Shown piece after piece: positions 19,082 through 28,487 of a DNA stretch of 64,000 nt. A program made the position numbers and the translations under genes. The notes under the pieces were generated by a model. The model had not been told where the DNA came from, ran no database searches, and worked only from the letters and a program-made list of their open reading frames with translations. This stretch comes from JALEFZ01 sp964564415. GTDB taxonomy: Bacteria; Bacteroidota; Bacteroidia; J057. The stretch is taken from contig CAZMAV010000010.1 in assembly GCA_964564415.1 (NCBI GenBank), positions 62,001-126,000 of the forward strand. The letters run 5' to 3'. How positions within the stretch are numbered: position 1 is the first letter of the stretch; every line of letters starts with the position of its first letter.

Positions 19082-19669
19082 GCCCCTCCCAAAAATTCAC
19101 ATACAGATTCAATTTTGAGCATAGGACCTCGGTCTCATGCTTTTTTTGTGGTTTTGAGATGTGAAACTATGCTGCAAAATTATAAATAATTGATAATTAA
19201 GTAATTAAATTTAATTCGAATATTTCAAATTAATTAATTTAGATATGATTGAATATAAATCTAAATTGTTCTTACATTTTTTTATGCATTTTAATATACA
19301 TTTTATCTTATAATACTTAATTTGACAATCTGTAAGTCAAAAAGCACCTGATTTAGAAGAAACATGAAGGCTTTTTGACGTCCACCATTGATTTGAAAAA
19401 ACCATCAATACAGACGGGATTCTTGTGGGTATAAGATAGGTTGCTATTCTGGAAGGTCAATAATTTCGACTTTCATAACGTGTAAAAGTAACTGAATCGA
19501 AAACTCCATTTCGTGTTTTGTCTGTTGCAATAAATATCATTTTTTCGTTCAGCTTTTTTCTGTTTTAGGGTCAATAATTTTAGGCCTGATCCGCCATGAT
19601 TTTAGGAGCGAAAACCAAAAATCTCTCAACTTACTTAGCAATTTGTAAAGTTTGCCAAAGAAAAACTAT
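19082..19669. other. AT-rich intergenic region, 588 bp
   Basis: After the terminator, about 19180-19340 is very AT-rich, with short inverted TTAATT/AATTAA motifs. It contains no supported gene. It must hold the promoter of the 5.5-kb secreted-protein gene; TAATTTCG near 19463 is one base off the -7 consensus, which is weak support. Confidence 0.45.
19119..19147 (+). terminator. Rho-independent terminator of the glycan cluster
   Basis: A ten-base-pair imperfect stem (arms 19119-19128 and 19131-19140, one A/C mismatch and one G/T pair) with a 2-base TC loop is followed by seven T. It lies 38 bp after the last glycosyltransferase stop. Confidence 0.75.
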
Positions 19670-22600
19670 ATGTTGCGCTCAAAATATATTCCTCCTGTTG
19701 CCAAACCTCTATACAAAGGGTCTTTTATTTACATCGCTTTGGCTGCCCTCTTAATGGGTGCAGCCATTCCCCTTGGTATCATGCAAGTCGGCCGGGACAA
19801 TCCGGTCGCTGTAGGTCCATATCTGGACGGCAACCTACCCGCTTCAAGCGGATCTTCTTGGGATGTGGTAGAAGCATTTCCTAATCTTACCTTTGATGAC
19901 CCTATTCAAATGATTGAAATTCCCCACCTCGACAGGTTCTTGGTAGCGGGAAAATATGGGGTTGTCTGGTGGATTTCGAATACAGATACCACAATATCGG
20001 TCAAGCATGAGGTCTTGGATATCACCCCTAAGGTCTTTTCTGCCGGTGATGCCGGACTTTTGGGAATCGTTACCCATCCTGACTTCGGAAAGGGACTCAA
20101 CAAAGATTACCTTTACGTATGGTATCGTCATCTCCAACTACCTCAAAATGGCGATTTTGGCTATATTAGGTTGGTTCGCTATCCCCTCGATCCTACTACC
20201 ATGGTAGCAGATACGGCTAATGAGCTGGTGATGATCAACCAATTTGACCGTCATGAATGGCACAATGGTGGAGGAATGTTTTTTGACAAAGAGGGATTTC
20301 TCTACATCGCCGTAGGAGATGAAGGAGGAAGCCAGGATGCCTACAACAATGGTCAAAAAATAGATGAGGGCCTTCTTTCAGGGCTACTTCGAATAGATGT
20401 AGACATGGATCCGAGTCGTTCTCACTCCATCAAGCGACAACCCAGGAACCCCGCTACTCCTCCTGCCGGTTGGCCAGATTCCTACTCTCAGGGCTATTAT
20501 ATCCCTAATGATAATCCCTTTTTATCTCCTGATAGTTCCCACCTTGAGGAGTTTTTTGCCATTGGTCTCAGGAGTCCACACCGAGCCACCTACGACAGCG
20601 TAGATGGGTACATCTTTATCGGAGACATCGGGCAGAGGTTAAGAGAAGAAATTGATATTGTAGAAAAGGGTTCCAACCTACAGTGGCCTTACAAAGAGGG
20701 TAATTTGACTGGCTTTAAGCCAAAACCAGACAGCCTTATAGGCATAGACACACCTCCATTCATGGATTATCCCCGAAGTATGGGAACTTCTGTAATCGGC
20801 GGACTGGTCTACAGGGGCAATAAATTTCCTGCCTTACAGGGTAAATACATTTTCGGTGATCACACTGTAAGGAGAATCTGGGCTGTAGACCCTCTTTCAA
20901 AAGAAATGGATTACCTGGCTGTCGTGCCTGAGTTTGGGGTAGGCAACAAAGCAGGCATATCCTCCTTTTCTTCAGACTCAAAAGGAGAGCTATACGTATG
21001 CAAATTATATGGGGATAGCCAGGATGGAGGAAAAATATACAAGCTTGTTCAGACCGCCACTCCTTCTCCTGCTCCCGCCCTACTTTCGCAGACAGGAGCT
21101 TTTTCTGATCTGGCTAATATGACCCCCTACGACTATGTCCTAACCTATGACATGAATGTCCCCTTTTGGTCAGACAACGCAAAGAAATACCGTTGGTTGG
21201 TAGTTCCCAACGACGGTACCCACGACAGCGACGAAGAGAAAGTTCACTATTATAAATACGATGCCTTCGATTGGCCTACAGGAACGGTCTTCATTAAGCA
21301 TTTTGAGTATCAAATGGATGACCAAAACCCTAACGATATCAAAAAACTTGAAACCCGTTTTATGGTTAAAGGAATGGATGGAGAATACTATTCTCTTACC
21401 TACAAATGGAGGGATGATCAGACTGATGCCGACCTCCAATCCGTAGGCCTCCTGGATACCCTCTCTATCCAGACTAACCTTGGGCCCAGAGAAGTACATT
21501 GGTACTATCCCGGGGAAAACGAATGTTCATTTTGCCACAACAAAGTTGCGGGCTCAGTCCTTGGACCCAAGTCAGCCCAGTTGAATGGGGATGCCTTTTA
21601 CCCCCTGACCGGAAGAAGCGCCAATCAACTTAAAACCCTGACTCATCTGGGCATGCTCGAAAATGCTCCGGATACTTCTATGTTGAATAGCCTTCCCAAG
21701 GCCATCCACGGAGATGAGGTGGAAATGCCTCTGGAAACTAGGGTAAAGTCTTATCTTGACGCCAACTGTGCGTATTGCCATAGGCCCAATACTTCTATTC
21801 GCGCTAATTTTGATGCGAGGTTTAGGACTCCTCTGGGGAGCATGGACCTTATAATGGGAGAACTTGAGGACAGCGAGGCAAGCGAATCAGAAAACAAGGT
21901 AGTGGTCCCTCGAAAACCAGAGCAATCCATGCTTTATCGCCGATTACGTGCGGTCCACGATGAAATTTCTATGCCTCCCCTCGCCAAAAACCTGATGGAC
22001 TCAGCTGGGGTAGCCTTGATCGAAGAGTGGATCATGAGCCTTGACGCCGAACAAGGAATTCAGGATGTGTATGAGGGACGCATAGCTTTTTATGATTTCA
22101 ATGGGCATTATCGAGACCTTATCGGAGATGCTGACGGCCTTCCAAACAATGGCGCCAGCATCATCAATGATCCTCAACGCGGACAGGTATTGTCGACAGA
22201 CGGAATTGATGACTTTGTAAGCGTTGATCCAAAACCACAGTTTTACCTGGGCGAAAATAATTCAGATTACTCGGTAGCCTTTTGGGTTAAACTCCGGGCC
22301 GGGCATACCGGACAGCACAGAGCCCTTATCCACAAAGGGAAGAGAAGGTGGCACCAAACCTTCTCTGTTTGGATGGATTCGGATACTGACTTCTTGATCA
22401 ACAATGTATCAACCATCAACAACTCCTACGATGGAGGTGAGAGTTCCAGAGAAATTGGCCTCAACCAATGGGTCCATGTTACGCAGGTAAAAGACGCTGA
22501 TAAACTCTACCTCTATCTCGATGGGGAGTTTGATGCCTTGGTCAACCTTGAGTCTGAGACTAGACCTAATGATTTTACCCTCTACATAGGCCAATTACCA

Positions 22601-25129
22601 ACCTATGGAGACGGAGCAGACGCAGCCTTCGACAACCTGATGATTTGGGACCGGGCTCTCAATGAAAAAGAGGTCTCTCTCCTGGCCAAGGAATCCGTGG
22701 ATAATTATAACATTGCCCATTGGCCCCTCAATACAGACGGAAAAGAAGTCGTAGACAACGCCGATGCCTTCTTGCTCAACCATCCTTCATTTGTCGACGA
22801 TGCAGAAAGAGGAAGGGTCATCAGCCTGGACGGAAACGATGACTTCATGATGGCTCCGCACAAAGCTCAACTGGAACTGGGCCGTGAAGATAAGCCTTTC
22901 AGCCTCGGTTTTTGGATCTACCTTGAAGAAGGTCCCACAGGACAGCAAAGGCTTTTGATGAAAAAGGGAAATTCCTCTCTGGAAAATACATTTAGCCTCA
23001 AGCTCAACGAAAACGACAACAAGATTCTATTCCAAATCACGACCAACAACGGAGTGGAAGGAGCTGTCAGCAACGCCGCCCTCGGTCTTAATAAATGGCA
23101 GCATATCGGATACTCCTTTGATGGGTCTCAGGTGCAGCTCTACATCGACGGAGTCTTTGATGCAAGCTTTGTTCCCACGGCTACGGTCGAGGCCAATAAT
23201 GGGCCCATCTACTTTGGGGATGACCCCTGGTCGACGCCTACCCGCTGCAAATTGGATGATATTCGTATTTTTAACAAAGCCTTTGACTCTACCGAGCTGG
23301 GCAAGTCAATGATGAACACCAAGCCCTTTGCAATAGGCTCCGAGGTGTACAGCGGAGGTAGCCTAGACGGTACCCTGTCCAACCTAGTCATCAACAAGCA
23401 TGATATATTTACCAATAATACCCAGGTCCCTGTAGAAATTGCCTTGGAAGGTTTTTGGTTCCATGCACTTTCACCGACCAATCCTCTGACTCCCTTTGTT
23501 GCCAAAGCCAATGGCAACAACTTCGAAGTCCTCGCCGTCGGAAGTACAAGAGAGGCCGGAGACTACGGGATAGGAAAAAACAGGATGGCCTTCAATGACG
23601 GAGAGGAAAAAATCATCCTACTCCAACCCGGTGAATCTCTCTATCCCGGTTTTATAGATGCCTACCCCGACGGAAGTGGAGGAGGAGGAAATCCTGTCAT
23701 TCCATTTGAGGTCAGCAGTAACCAGGACAGTTCGTGGTTCTCGGGTAGTTCCAATGCAGCCGGCTCTGCTGAGATCGCCGAAGGAAGCAATGTAGTCGAG
23801 GGAAGCTTTACCCAGACGGTAGCCAAAAACTACAAATTCGCTGTGGAAGCTACCATGCTCGGCGCTCAGGATATCATGGTGCAGACCATAGAAGCGGACA
23901 AGGTGCCCATGGCCAAGGTAAATGACGGTTCCGTCCAACTTCTGGTTAACTCCACCTTTGGCATGCCTTTGGAATACCGACTGATCAGCGGACCCGCAAC
24001 CCTGGAAGGTCCTCAGGTAAACCTTAGCGGCAATCCTGGTATGGTCAGCATAGAAGTTAGCCAGCCTGGAAATAGTCATCTTAGAGCGGCCGCGAAAGAA
24101 ATAATTTCCTTCTACGTTGCTCCCATAGGCAACAACGAAGGGACAGGAAGTGGACTTACCGCGACCTATTACAATGATTTGAATAAGACCAATCAGGCAG
24201 TGAGCAGGGTAGATTCAGTGATCGACTTTACCTGGGGCTCTAAGGCTCCGGACCCATCAGTCAATCCGCTCACCTTCTCCGTAGTTTGGGAGGGAGAAAT
24301 AGAGTCTCCCTACAGCGAAACTGTTACTTTCAAGACCTCTACCGACGACGGAGTGAGACTTTGGGTAGATGGAAACCTGATCATCGACAGTTGGACAGAC
24401 CAAAGCGTCAGCTCCAACTTCGGAACGGTAAATATGACCGCCTGGGATCGGGTGCCGATAAGAATGGAATACTACCAAAACCAGGTCTACGCTGAGGCAC
24501 ATCTTTATTGGTCCAGCGACAATGCGCCAGAGGAGGTCGTTCCGGCATCATTCCTCTATCCGATGAATTCCAATCTGCCCATAGAATTGGTAGATTTCGA
24601 TGTGGAGTTGATGGGGAAAGAAGCCAGGCTCAACTGGTTGTCTGCCACCGAAGCCGCTGCCTCTCACTACACGATTGAGCGAAGCCTGGATGGAATGGTA
24701 TACACCAATATTGCCCGGGTAGATGCCCTGGGCAGCAGCAAGGCTCCGGCCTACTACCAATGGATTGACGAGAAGCCCTTCTACGGTGTTAATTACTATC
24801 GCCTCAAGATGGTCGATGTCGATGGTTCCTTTGAATACTCCGAAGTTAGGTCTGTCAACCTGAGAGGCAATCAATTGTGGCTTTATCCTAACCCTGTCAA
24901 GGTAGGGGAAAATATAGAGGTAAGCCTTGCCTTTAGAAATTCCTCCAAGGCAGATATCTATCTGATGGATATGTCAGGTCGTAGGATACAGGAGGAGCAG
25001 TGGACCTTGGACGATGGTAAGATCAGCAAAAGCCTCAACACCAGTCAGTTGGCTCCAGGTAGCTATCTCTTGGTAGCCAGGTCAGGCGATGGTACACAGA
25101 TGGTGAAAAAGTTTATGGTCGCAAGATAA
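19670..25129 (+). CDS. T9SS-secreted multidomain quinoprotein dehydrogenase / di-haem cytochrome c / LamG / PA14 protein
   Basis: This protein has 1819 residues from the ATG at 19670; a TTG six codons earlier is possible. An N-terminal signal-type helix lies at about 20-40. A glucose/sorbosone-dehydrogenase beta-propeller (about 55-465) includes GLLGIVTHPDFGKG and AVGDEGG. A cytochrome-like region follows with two haem c motifs, C619SFCH and C700AYCH. Next come two LamG/concanavalin domains (about 803-1005 and 1014-1205), a PA14 domain (about 1494-1635, with TDDGVRLWVDG), a fibronectin-like segment, and a type IX sorting tail (LWLYPNPVKVGENIEV to the end). It is exported and then secreted or attached at the surface. 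A PQQ-linked sugar oxidation passing electrons to the haems is likely but unproven; LamG and PA14 suggest carbohydrate binding. Confidence 0.88.
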   Translation: MLRSKYIPPVAKPLYKGSFIYIALAALLMGAAIPLGIMQVGRDNPVAVGPYLDGNLPASSGSSWDVVEAFPNLTFDDPIQMIEIPHLDRFLVAGKYGVVWWISNTDTTISVKHEVLDITPKVFSAGDAGLLGIVTHPDFGKGLNKDYLYVWYRHLQLPQNGDFGYIRLVRYPLDPTTMVADTANELVMINQFDRHEWHNGGGMFFDKEGFLYIAVGDEGGSQDAYNNGQKIDEGLLSGLLRIDVDMDPSRSHSIKRQPRNPATPPAGWPDSYSQGYYIPNDNPFLSPDSSHLEEFFAIGLRSPHRATYDSVDGYIFIGDIGQRLREEIDIVEKGSNLQWPYKEGNLTGFKPKPDSLIGIDTPPFMDYPRSMGTSVIGGLVYRGNKFPALQGKYIFGDHTVRRIWAVDPLSKEMDYLAVVPEFGVGNKAGISSFSSDSKGELYVCKLYGDSQDGGKIYKLVQTATPSPAPALLSQTGAFSDLANMTPYDYVLTYDMNVPFWSDNAKKYRWLVVPNDGTHDSDEEKVHYYKYDAFDWPTGTVFIKHFEYQMDDQNPNDIKKLETRFMVKGMDGEYYSLTYKWRDDQTDADLQSVGLLDTLSIQTNLGPREVHWYYPGENECSFCHNKVAGSVLGPKSAQLNGDAFYPLTGRSANQLKTLTHLGMLENAPDTSMLNSLPKAIHGDEVEMPLETRVKSYLDANCAYCHRPNTSIRANFDARFRTPLGSMDLIMGELEDSEASESENKVVVPRKPEQSMLYRRLRAVHDEISMPPLAKNLMDSAGVALIEEWIMSLDAEQGIQDVYEGRIAFYDFNGHYRDLIGDADGLPNNGASIINDPQRGQVLSTDGIDDFVSVDPKPQFYLGENNSDYSVAFWVKLRAGHTGQHRALIHKGKRRWHQTFSVWMDSDTDFLINNVSTINNSYDGGESSREIGLNQWVHVTQVKDADKLYLYLDGEFDALVNLESETRPNDFTLYIGQLPTYGDGADAAFDNLMIWDRALNEKEVSLLAKESVDNYNIAHWPLNTDGKEVVDNADAFLLNHPSFVDDAERGRVISLDGNDDFMMAPHKAQLELGREDKPFSLGFWIYLEEGPTGQQRLLMKKGNSSLENTFSLKLNENDNKILFQITTNNGVEGAVSNAALGLNKWQHIGYSFDGSQVQLYIDGVFDASFVPTATVEANNGPIYFGDDPWSTPTRCKLDDIRIFNKAFDSTELGKSMMNTKPFAIGSEVYSGGSLDGTLSNLVINKHDIFTNNTQVPVEIALEGFWFHALSPTNPLTPFVAKANGNNFEVLAVGSTREAGDYGIGKNRMAFNDGEEKIILLQPGESLYPGFIDAYPDGSGGGGNPVIPFEVSSNQDSSWFSGSSNAAGSAEIAEGSNVVEGSFTQTVAKNYKFAVEATMLGAQDIMVQTIEADKVPMAKVNDGSVQLLVNSTFGMPLEYRLISGPATLEGPQVNLSGNPGMVSIEVSQPGNSHLRAAAKEIISFYVAPIGNNEGTGSGLTATYYNDLNKTNQAVSRVDSVIDFTWGSKAPDPSVNPLTFSVVWEGEIESPYSETVTFKTSTDDGVRLWVDGNLIIDSWTDQSVSSNFGTVNMTAWDRVPIRMEYYQNQVYAEAHLYWSSDNAPEEVVPASFLYPMNSNLPIELVDFDVELMGKEARLNWLSATEAAASHYTIERSLDGMVYTNIARVDALGSSKAPAYYQWIDEKPFYGVNYYRLKMVDVDGSFEYSEVRSVNLRGNQLWLYPNPVKVGENIEVSLAFRNSSKADIYLMDMSGRRIQEEQWTLDDGKISKSLNTSQLAPGSYLLVARSGDGTQMVKKFMVAR

Positions 25130-25148
25130 TCATAGATTCAAAGAAGAG

Positions 25149-25184
25149 AATGGCGGAGGACCTTAGGTCCTTCGCCATTTTTTT
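25149..25184 (+). terminator. Rho-independent terminator after the T9SS quinoprotein gene
   Basis: A near-perfect 14-bp stem with one G/T pair (arms 25149-25162 and 25166-25179) and a 3-base TTA loop runs into a T-run to 25184. It lies 19 bp after the stop codon. Confidence 0.9.
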
Positions 25185-25281
25185 GAAGAAAATGGAAGAG
25201 GACCTATCAGAGAATATATAAAATGAGGTACCTGGACCTGATGAGGTAAAATATTCCAGGTAGGAATGTGAGCATAAATGA

Positions 25282-25320
25282 AGCGGAGAAGTCAGGCATA
25301 TCCTGGCTTCCCCGCTTTTC
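25282..25320. terminator. Hairpin between convergent genes, probable terminator
   Basis: Fifteen-base arms (25282-25296 and 25302-25316, one mismatch, one wobble) enclose a CATAT loop and are followed by TTTT on the + strand. It lies 73 bp beyond the 3' end of the minus-strand gene at 25390, so it may serve either direction. Confidence 0.6.
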
Positions 25321-25389
25321 AGGTCTGTTTTATTTCTCTGCTTGCTTTTGCCCTGTGCACCAGTGATGATTTTGGTCTGACTAAGGCGC

Positions 25390-25914
25390 TTAGTTGGAGA
25401 TAAAAGACTTTTGCAGCAGCTTCAATTCGTAAAGAATTTGAGCCTCTGTCTCAGTAGAAATGTAGTCCCTGCTGATAGAAGTCAGGGTCAGGGTAGTGTG
25501 GGAGCTAAGTTGCTGAACAAATAGCTTGATGATGCGGGAATCGATGGCTACGGTGTAGACCGTAATTCCGTCCTTATTATTCTGCTGAAGGGCGCCCCGG
25601 CTGATGTAGTCCATGTAGTCCAGCACATTCTTTTGAATTTCCTTGGCTACTTTTTTGTCATCATACTGTCGGGAAACGGTAGTGGCATAGAGAGATCCAT
25701 CCTTGAAGACGTACTCTACGTGCTTCTTGGAATCAAGCTGGGCCCTCAGGCTCTGCATGTCATTGTCTTCGATGACCCGGCTGATGTAATCTCGGGAATC
25801 CAGGTAACGACGAACCTCGGTTTTTGATTGGCCAAAAGGAATAAAGAGGTTGTTCTGCCCAAATAGAAAGGAAGCACTGAGCAGAAGGGCCAAAAGTGTA
25901 AAAGTAGATTTCAT
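25390..25914 (-). CDS. Small exported protein of unknown function
   Basis: This protein has 174 residues. A clear signal peptide (MKSTFTLLALLLSASFLFGQ) puts it in the periplasm or beyond. The mature part has no motif I recognise; it is a mixed alpha/beta sequence with FIPFGQSKTEVRRYLDSR at the start, reminiscent of small Bacteroidota periplasmic proteins. It stands alone, convergent with the T9SS gene. A possible -7 box on the minus strand (reverse complement of CAAAATTA at 26070-26077) would give a long leader of about 150 bases. Confidence 0.75.
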   Translation of the reverse strand: MKSTFTLLALLLSASFLFGQNNLFIPFGQSKTEVRRYLDSRDYISRVIEDNDMQSLRAQLDSKKHVEYVFKDGSLYATTVSRQYDDKKVAKEIQKNVLDYMDYISRGALQQNNKDGITVYTVAIDSRIIKLFVQQLSSHTTLTLTSISRDYISTETEAQILYELKLLQKSFISN

Positions 25915-26288
25915 AAGCTAGGGTGTTGGAGCAAGTTAATGTGAGTACTTCTTGTATTGTAAATTGGCGTTTGTACACATCCTGTGGCCTAGGAATATTC
26001 ATTATCAATGCCTTAGACCTTAATCCGAACCCTAACCTCAAAAAAACTATCTCACCTTCGGAATTGATACAAAATTACAGGGATTAGCCGTCAAACTGAA
26101 TATGATGGACAACTATTTCATCCAGAGTTAATGTAAGTTTTTGAACAATTTCTTAATATAATTTATCCCAACGTCCATGATTTAAAAAATGAGAGAGGTA
26201 TATGGATGTATCCGGGCAAAAAACCCTTGTAAGAAAACATGAAAATCTGTATAAAAATTATGGTTTCTCGACAAATCTGCGGCTATAT
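25915..26288. other. Intergenic region, 374 bp
   Basis: This region lies between two minus-strand genes. Apart from the possible promoter box noted at 26070-26077, nothing is supported. An alternative reading gives a peptide containing DVYKRQ, known from sequencing-adapter contamination, but the DNA does not match the adapter. Confidence 0.45.
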
Positions 26289-27536
26289 TTACTCTTGCCT
26301 GGCCTGGATTTTTGCCTTTTTCAGCCGTACATCTTCGAGAATCTCCATATAACTGACCTTCTTTTCGATAAAGTCAGGCATGAATTCGGAGGCAATGGAA
26401 TCTGTTTCTTCTCCCAAATCGAAGGTCTCTGCCTTGGTGGGTTTTCCGTTTTTCCAATAGGTAAAGGAAAAGCTCCCCTGCTTGTCAAACATGCTTCCTC
26501 CTACATAGGCAATTACCTCACCTTGCTGTACCCGGCTTCCCTCCTGAAGGCTGTCCCTTACCTTTCCGAGATGAAGGTACTCAGTGCTGTAGATTTCTCC
26601 GTGGTCAATGCTGATGAAGCGTCCTTTGTCCCGGCTGCGAGAAATGCTTGCCACTTCTCCCTTGGCGACAGAAAGAATAGGAGTACCTTCGCTGGCTACA
26701 TATTCCAATTCATAGGCATTGAGGAGGGAGGGATTGAGTTCTTCCTTGGCGTTTGCGGCGGTGTATTTGAGGGGGCTTTTCAGAAAGGATCGCTTCAACG
26801 ACTGGCCTTCCTCGTCGAAGTAGCCCTCCAGGCTGTCCTGGGCAAAGTAAAATGCGTAATAGTCCCTTTTGCGGTGGTGAATCTGGGCTGCCAAGACTTT
26901 GGTGATCCCGATTGAAGCCTCATCCACGTAGGCCTCTTCGTAGACGACCTTGACATAATCTTCTGGATCGAGGCGAGAAAAATCGATGGTCCAGGCGTAG
27001 ATTTCTTCTATGAGCTTGGCCAGCCTTACATCCCTTTCCATGCCCTGTATGGTTTGGTAAAGGGTGGAGGCAATGTATCCTCCAATGCCTTTGTCCCTGC
27101 GAATGGCGGGTTGCTTGCCCTCGTAAACCGAAAGGGTGTCCGTAAAATCATAGACGACAAACTGTGCGGGGTTTTTTTCATAAATGAAAAATTCCACCTC
27201 ATCAGCAGCATTTTTGACCAGGGTAAAAGGGTTGCCGGCCCGCATCCGGCGCACATCAAAGACATCGGCAGATTTCTTTTCGATGGCATCTATCCGGGAA
27301 GGGGGAACCTGATGGGCAATGAGCACATCCTGCATGAATTCATTCTCTCCCAGAGTATCCTGTATGATCTGCTTGGATTTGACATCTAGGCCGTAAAGCT
27401 CATAGCTCATCCGTTTTAGTTCGGGGATCGGTAGTTTGTTAGGGGAAGGGAGGCTGGAGCCGGCTTCCTCTGACTGACAAGAGAGCAGGACGAGCGATAA
27501 GCCCAGGATACAAAATGACAGAAAGTGGATGCGCAC
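26289..27536 (-). CDS. M23/LytM-family lipoprotein with degenerate zinc site
   Basis: This protein has 415 residues. A lipoprotein signal ends LLSC with C20. Residues about 60-250 resemble the N-terminal part of Bacteroidota M23 proteins (SRIDAIEKKSADVFDVRRM; FLKSPLKYT). The C-terminal LytM domain (about 275-350) keeps the scaffold: EGTPILSVAKGEV, SIDHGEIYSTEYLHLG and QQGEVIAYVGG. However, the first ligand pair (H-x3-D before the GTP motif) reads A-Y-E-L-E, and the final H-x-H reads S-F-S. Only the His of YLHL (H322) remains. It is therefore probably a catalytically dead LytM factor, by analogy with EnvC/NlpD regulators of amidases. No cell-division gene is adjacent. Confidence 0.82.
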   Translation of the reverse strand: MRIHFLSFCILGLSLVLLSCQSEEAGSSLPSPNKLPIPELKRMSYELYGLDVKSKQIIQDTLGENEFMQDVLIAHQVPPSRIDAIEKKSADVFDVRRMRAGNPFTLVKNAADEVEFFIYEKNPAQFVVYDFTDTLSVYEGKQPAIRRDKGIGGYIASTLYQTIQGMERDVRLAKLIEEIYAWTIDFSRLDPEDYVKVVYEEAYVDEASIGITKVLAAQIHHRKRDYYAFYFAQDSLEGYFDEEGQSLKRSFLKSPLKYTAANAKEELNPSLLNAYELEYVASEGTPILSVAKGEVASISRSRDKGRFISIDHGEIYSTEYLHLGKVRDSLQEGSRVQQGEVIAYVGGSMFDKQGSFSFTYWKNGKPTKAETFDLGEETDSIASEFMPDFIEKKVSYMEILEDVRLKKAKIQARQE

Positions 27537-27731
27537 GTCAGGGAAAAATATTTGTCCAAGTAAAATATTCAGGGAAAGAACCCATACCGGGTAAAAATAA
27601 GGTCAAAAACCGACTAAGCCAAAGGTTAGGAACTTTTATGCGTCTTTCCTCCTCCTTAAGGGCCTTCTGGGGGGATAATTCTACAAAAACCTTATATTCG
27701 CCAGATCATTTTGAAGAAAAGTACAAGAACT

Positions 27732-28481
27732 ATGAGCCTACTCAAGGACAAGATTTGCCTCGTTACCGGAGGAACCCGCGGAATCGGAAAATCTATCGTA
27801 TTGGAATTTGCCGAGCAGGGGGCGACCGTGGCCTTTACCTACCGTTCTTCTGCCAGCAAGGCCAAAGCCATCGAAGCAGAAATCAAAGATAAGGGGCAGC
27901 TGGCCAAAGGCTATCAGGTAGACGCAGGAAATTTTGAGCAGGTCCAGGGACTGATTGATGACATCATCAAGGAATTTGGGCGACTCGATGTCATCGTCAA
28001 CAACGCAGGAATCACCAAGGATACCCTTCTGCTTCGCATGGGAGAGGAGCACTGGGACGAAGTCATACAGACCAACCTCAATTCGGTTTTTTACACCACT
28101 AAGGCAGCCCTCAGACCTATGCTAAAGCAGCGGAGTGGATCCTTTATCAATATTTCCTCCGTGGTGGGCCTTCAGGGAAATGCCGGTCAGGCCAACTACG
28201 CAGCTTCAAAGGCGGGAATGATTGGCTTTACCAAATCCGTAGCCCGAGAAGTAGGCAGCCGAAATATACGTGCCAATGTGGTGGCCCCCGGTTTTATCGC
28301 TACCGAAATGACCGACCAACTGCCGGAAAAGGAACTCAACGCCTGGCTGGAAAATATTCCCCTTAAGCGTGCCGGAAGCCCCGATGATGTCGCCCAACTT
28401 TGCGTTTTTCTTGCTTCAGACATGTCGACCTACGTAACCGGTCAGGTCTACAACGTAGATGGTGGAATGGTAATGGCCTAA
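27732..28481 (+). CDS. fabG: 3-oxoacyl-[acyl-carrier-protein] reductase
   Basis: This short-chain dehydrogenase has 249 residues, from ATG 27732. NADP-binding TGGTRGIG lies at residues 12-19, and the catalytic triad is S143, Y156 and K160 (NYAASKAG), with NNAG in the middle and the C-terminal VDGGMVMA typical of FabG. It catalyses reduction of 3-ketoacyl-ACP in fatty-acid elongation in the cytoplasm. It is followed after 6 bp by a SUKH gene. FabG is the best call; a FabG paralogue acting on another substrate cannot be excluded. Confidence 0.92.
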   Translation: MSLLKDKICLVTGGTRGIGKSIVLEFAEQGATVAFTYRSSASKAKAIEAEIKDKGQLAKGYQVDAGNFEQVQGLIDDIIKEFGRLDVIVNNAGITKDTLLLRMGEEHWDEVIQTNLNSVFYTTKAALRPMLKQRSGSFINISSVVGLQGNAGQANYAASKAGMIGFTKSVAREVGSRNIRANVVAPGFIATEMTDQLPEKELNAWLENIPLKRAGSPDDVAQLCVFLASDMSTYVTGQVYNVDGGMVMA

Positions 28482-28487
28482 TCAAAA

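Noticed and set aside
25940..26000. Minus-strand peptide containing DVYKRQ, a known sign of Nextera adapter contamination
   Set aside because: The DNA here (GGATGTGTACAAACGCCAA on the minus strand) differs from the adapter sequence at several positions, so the peptide match is chance.
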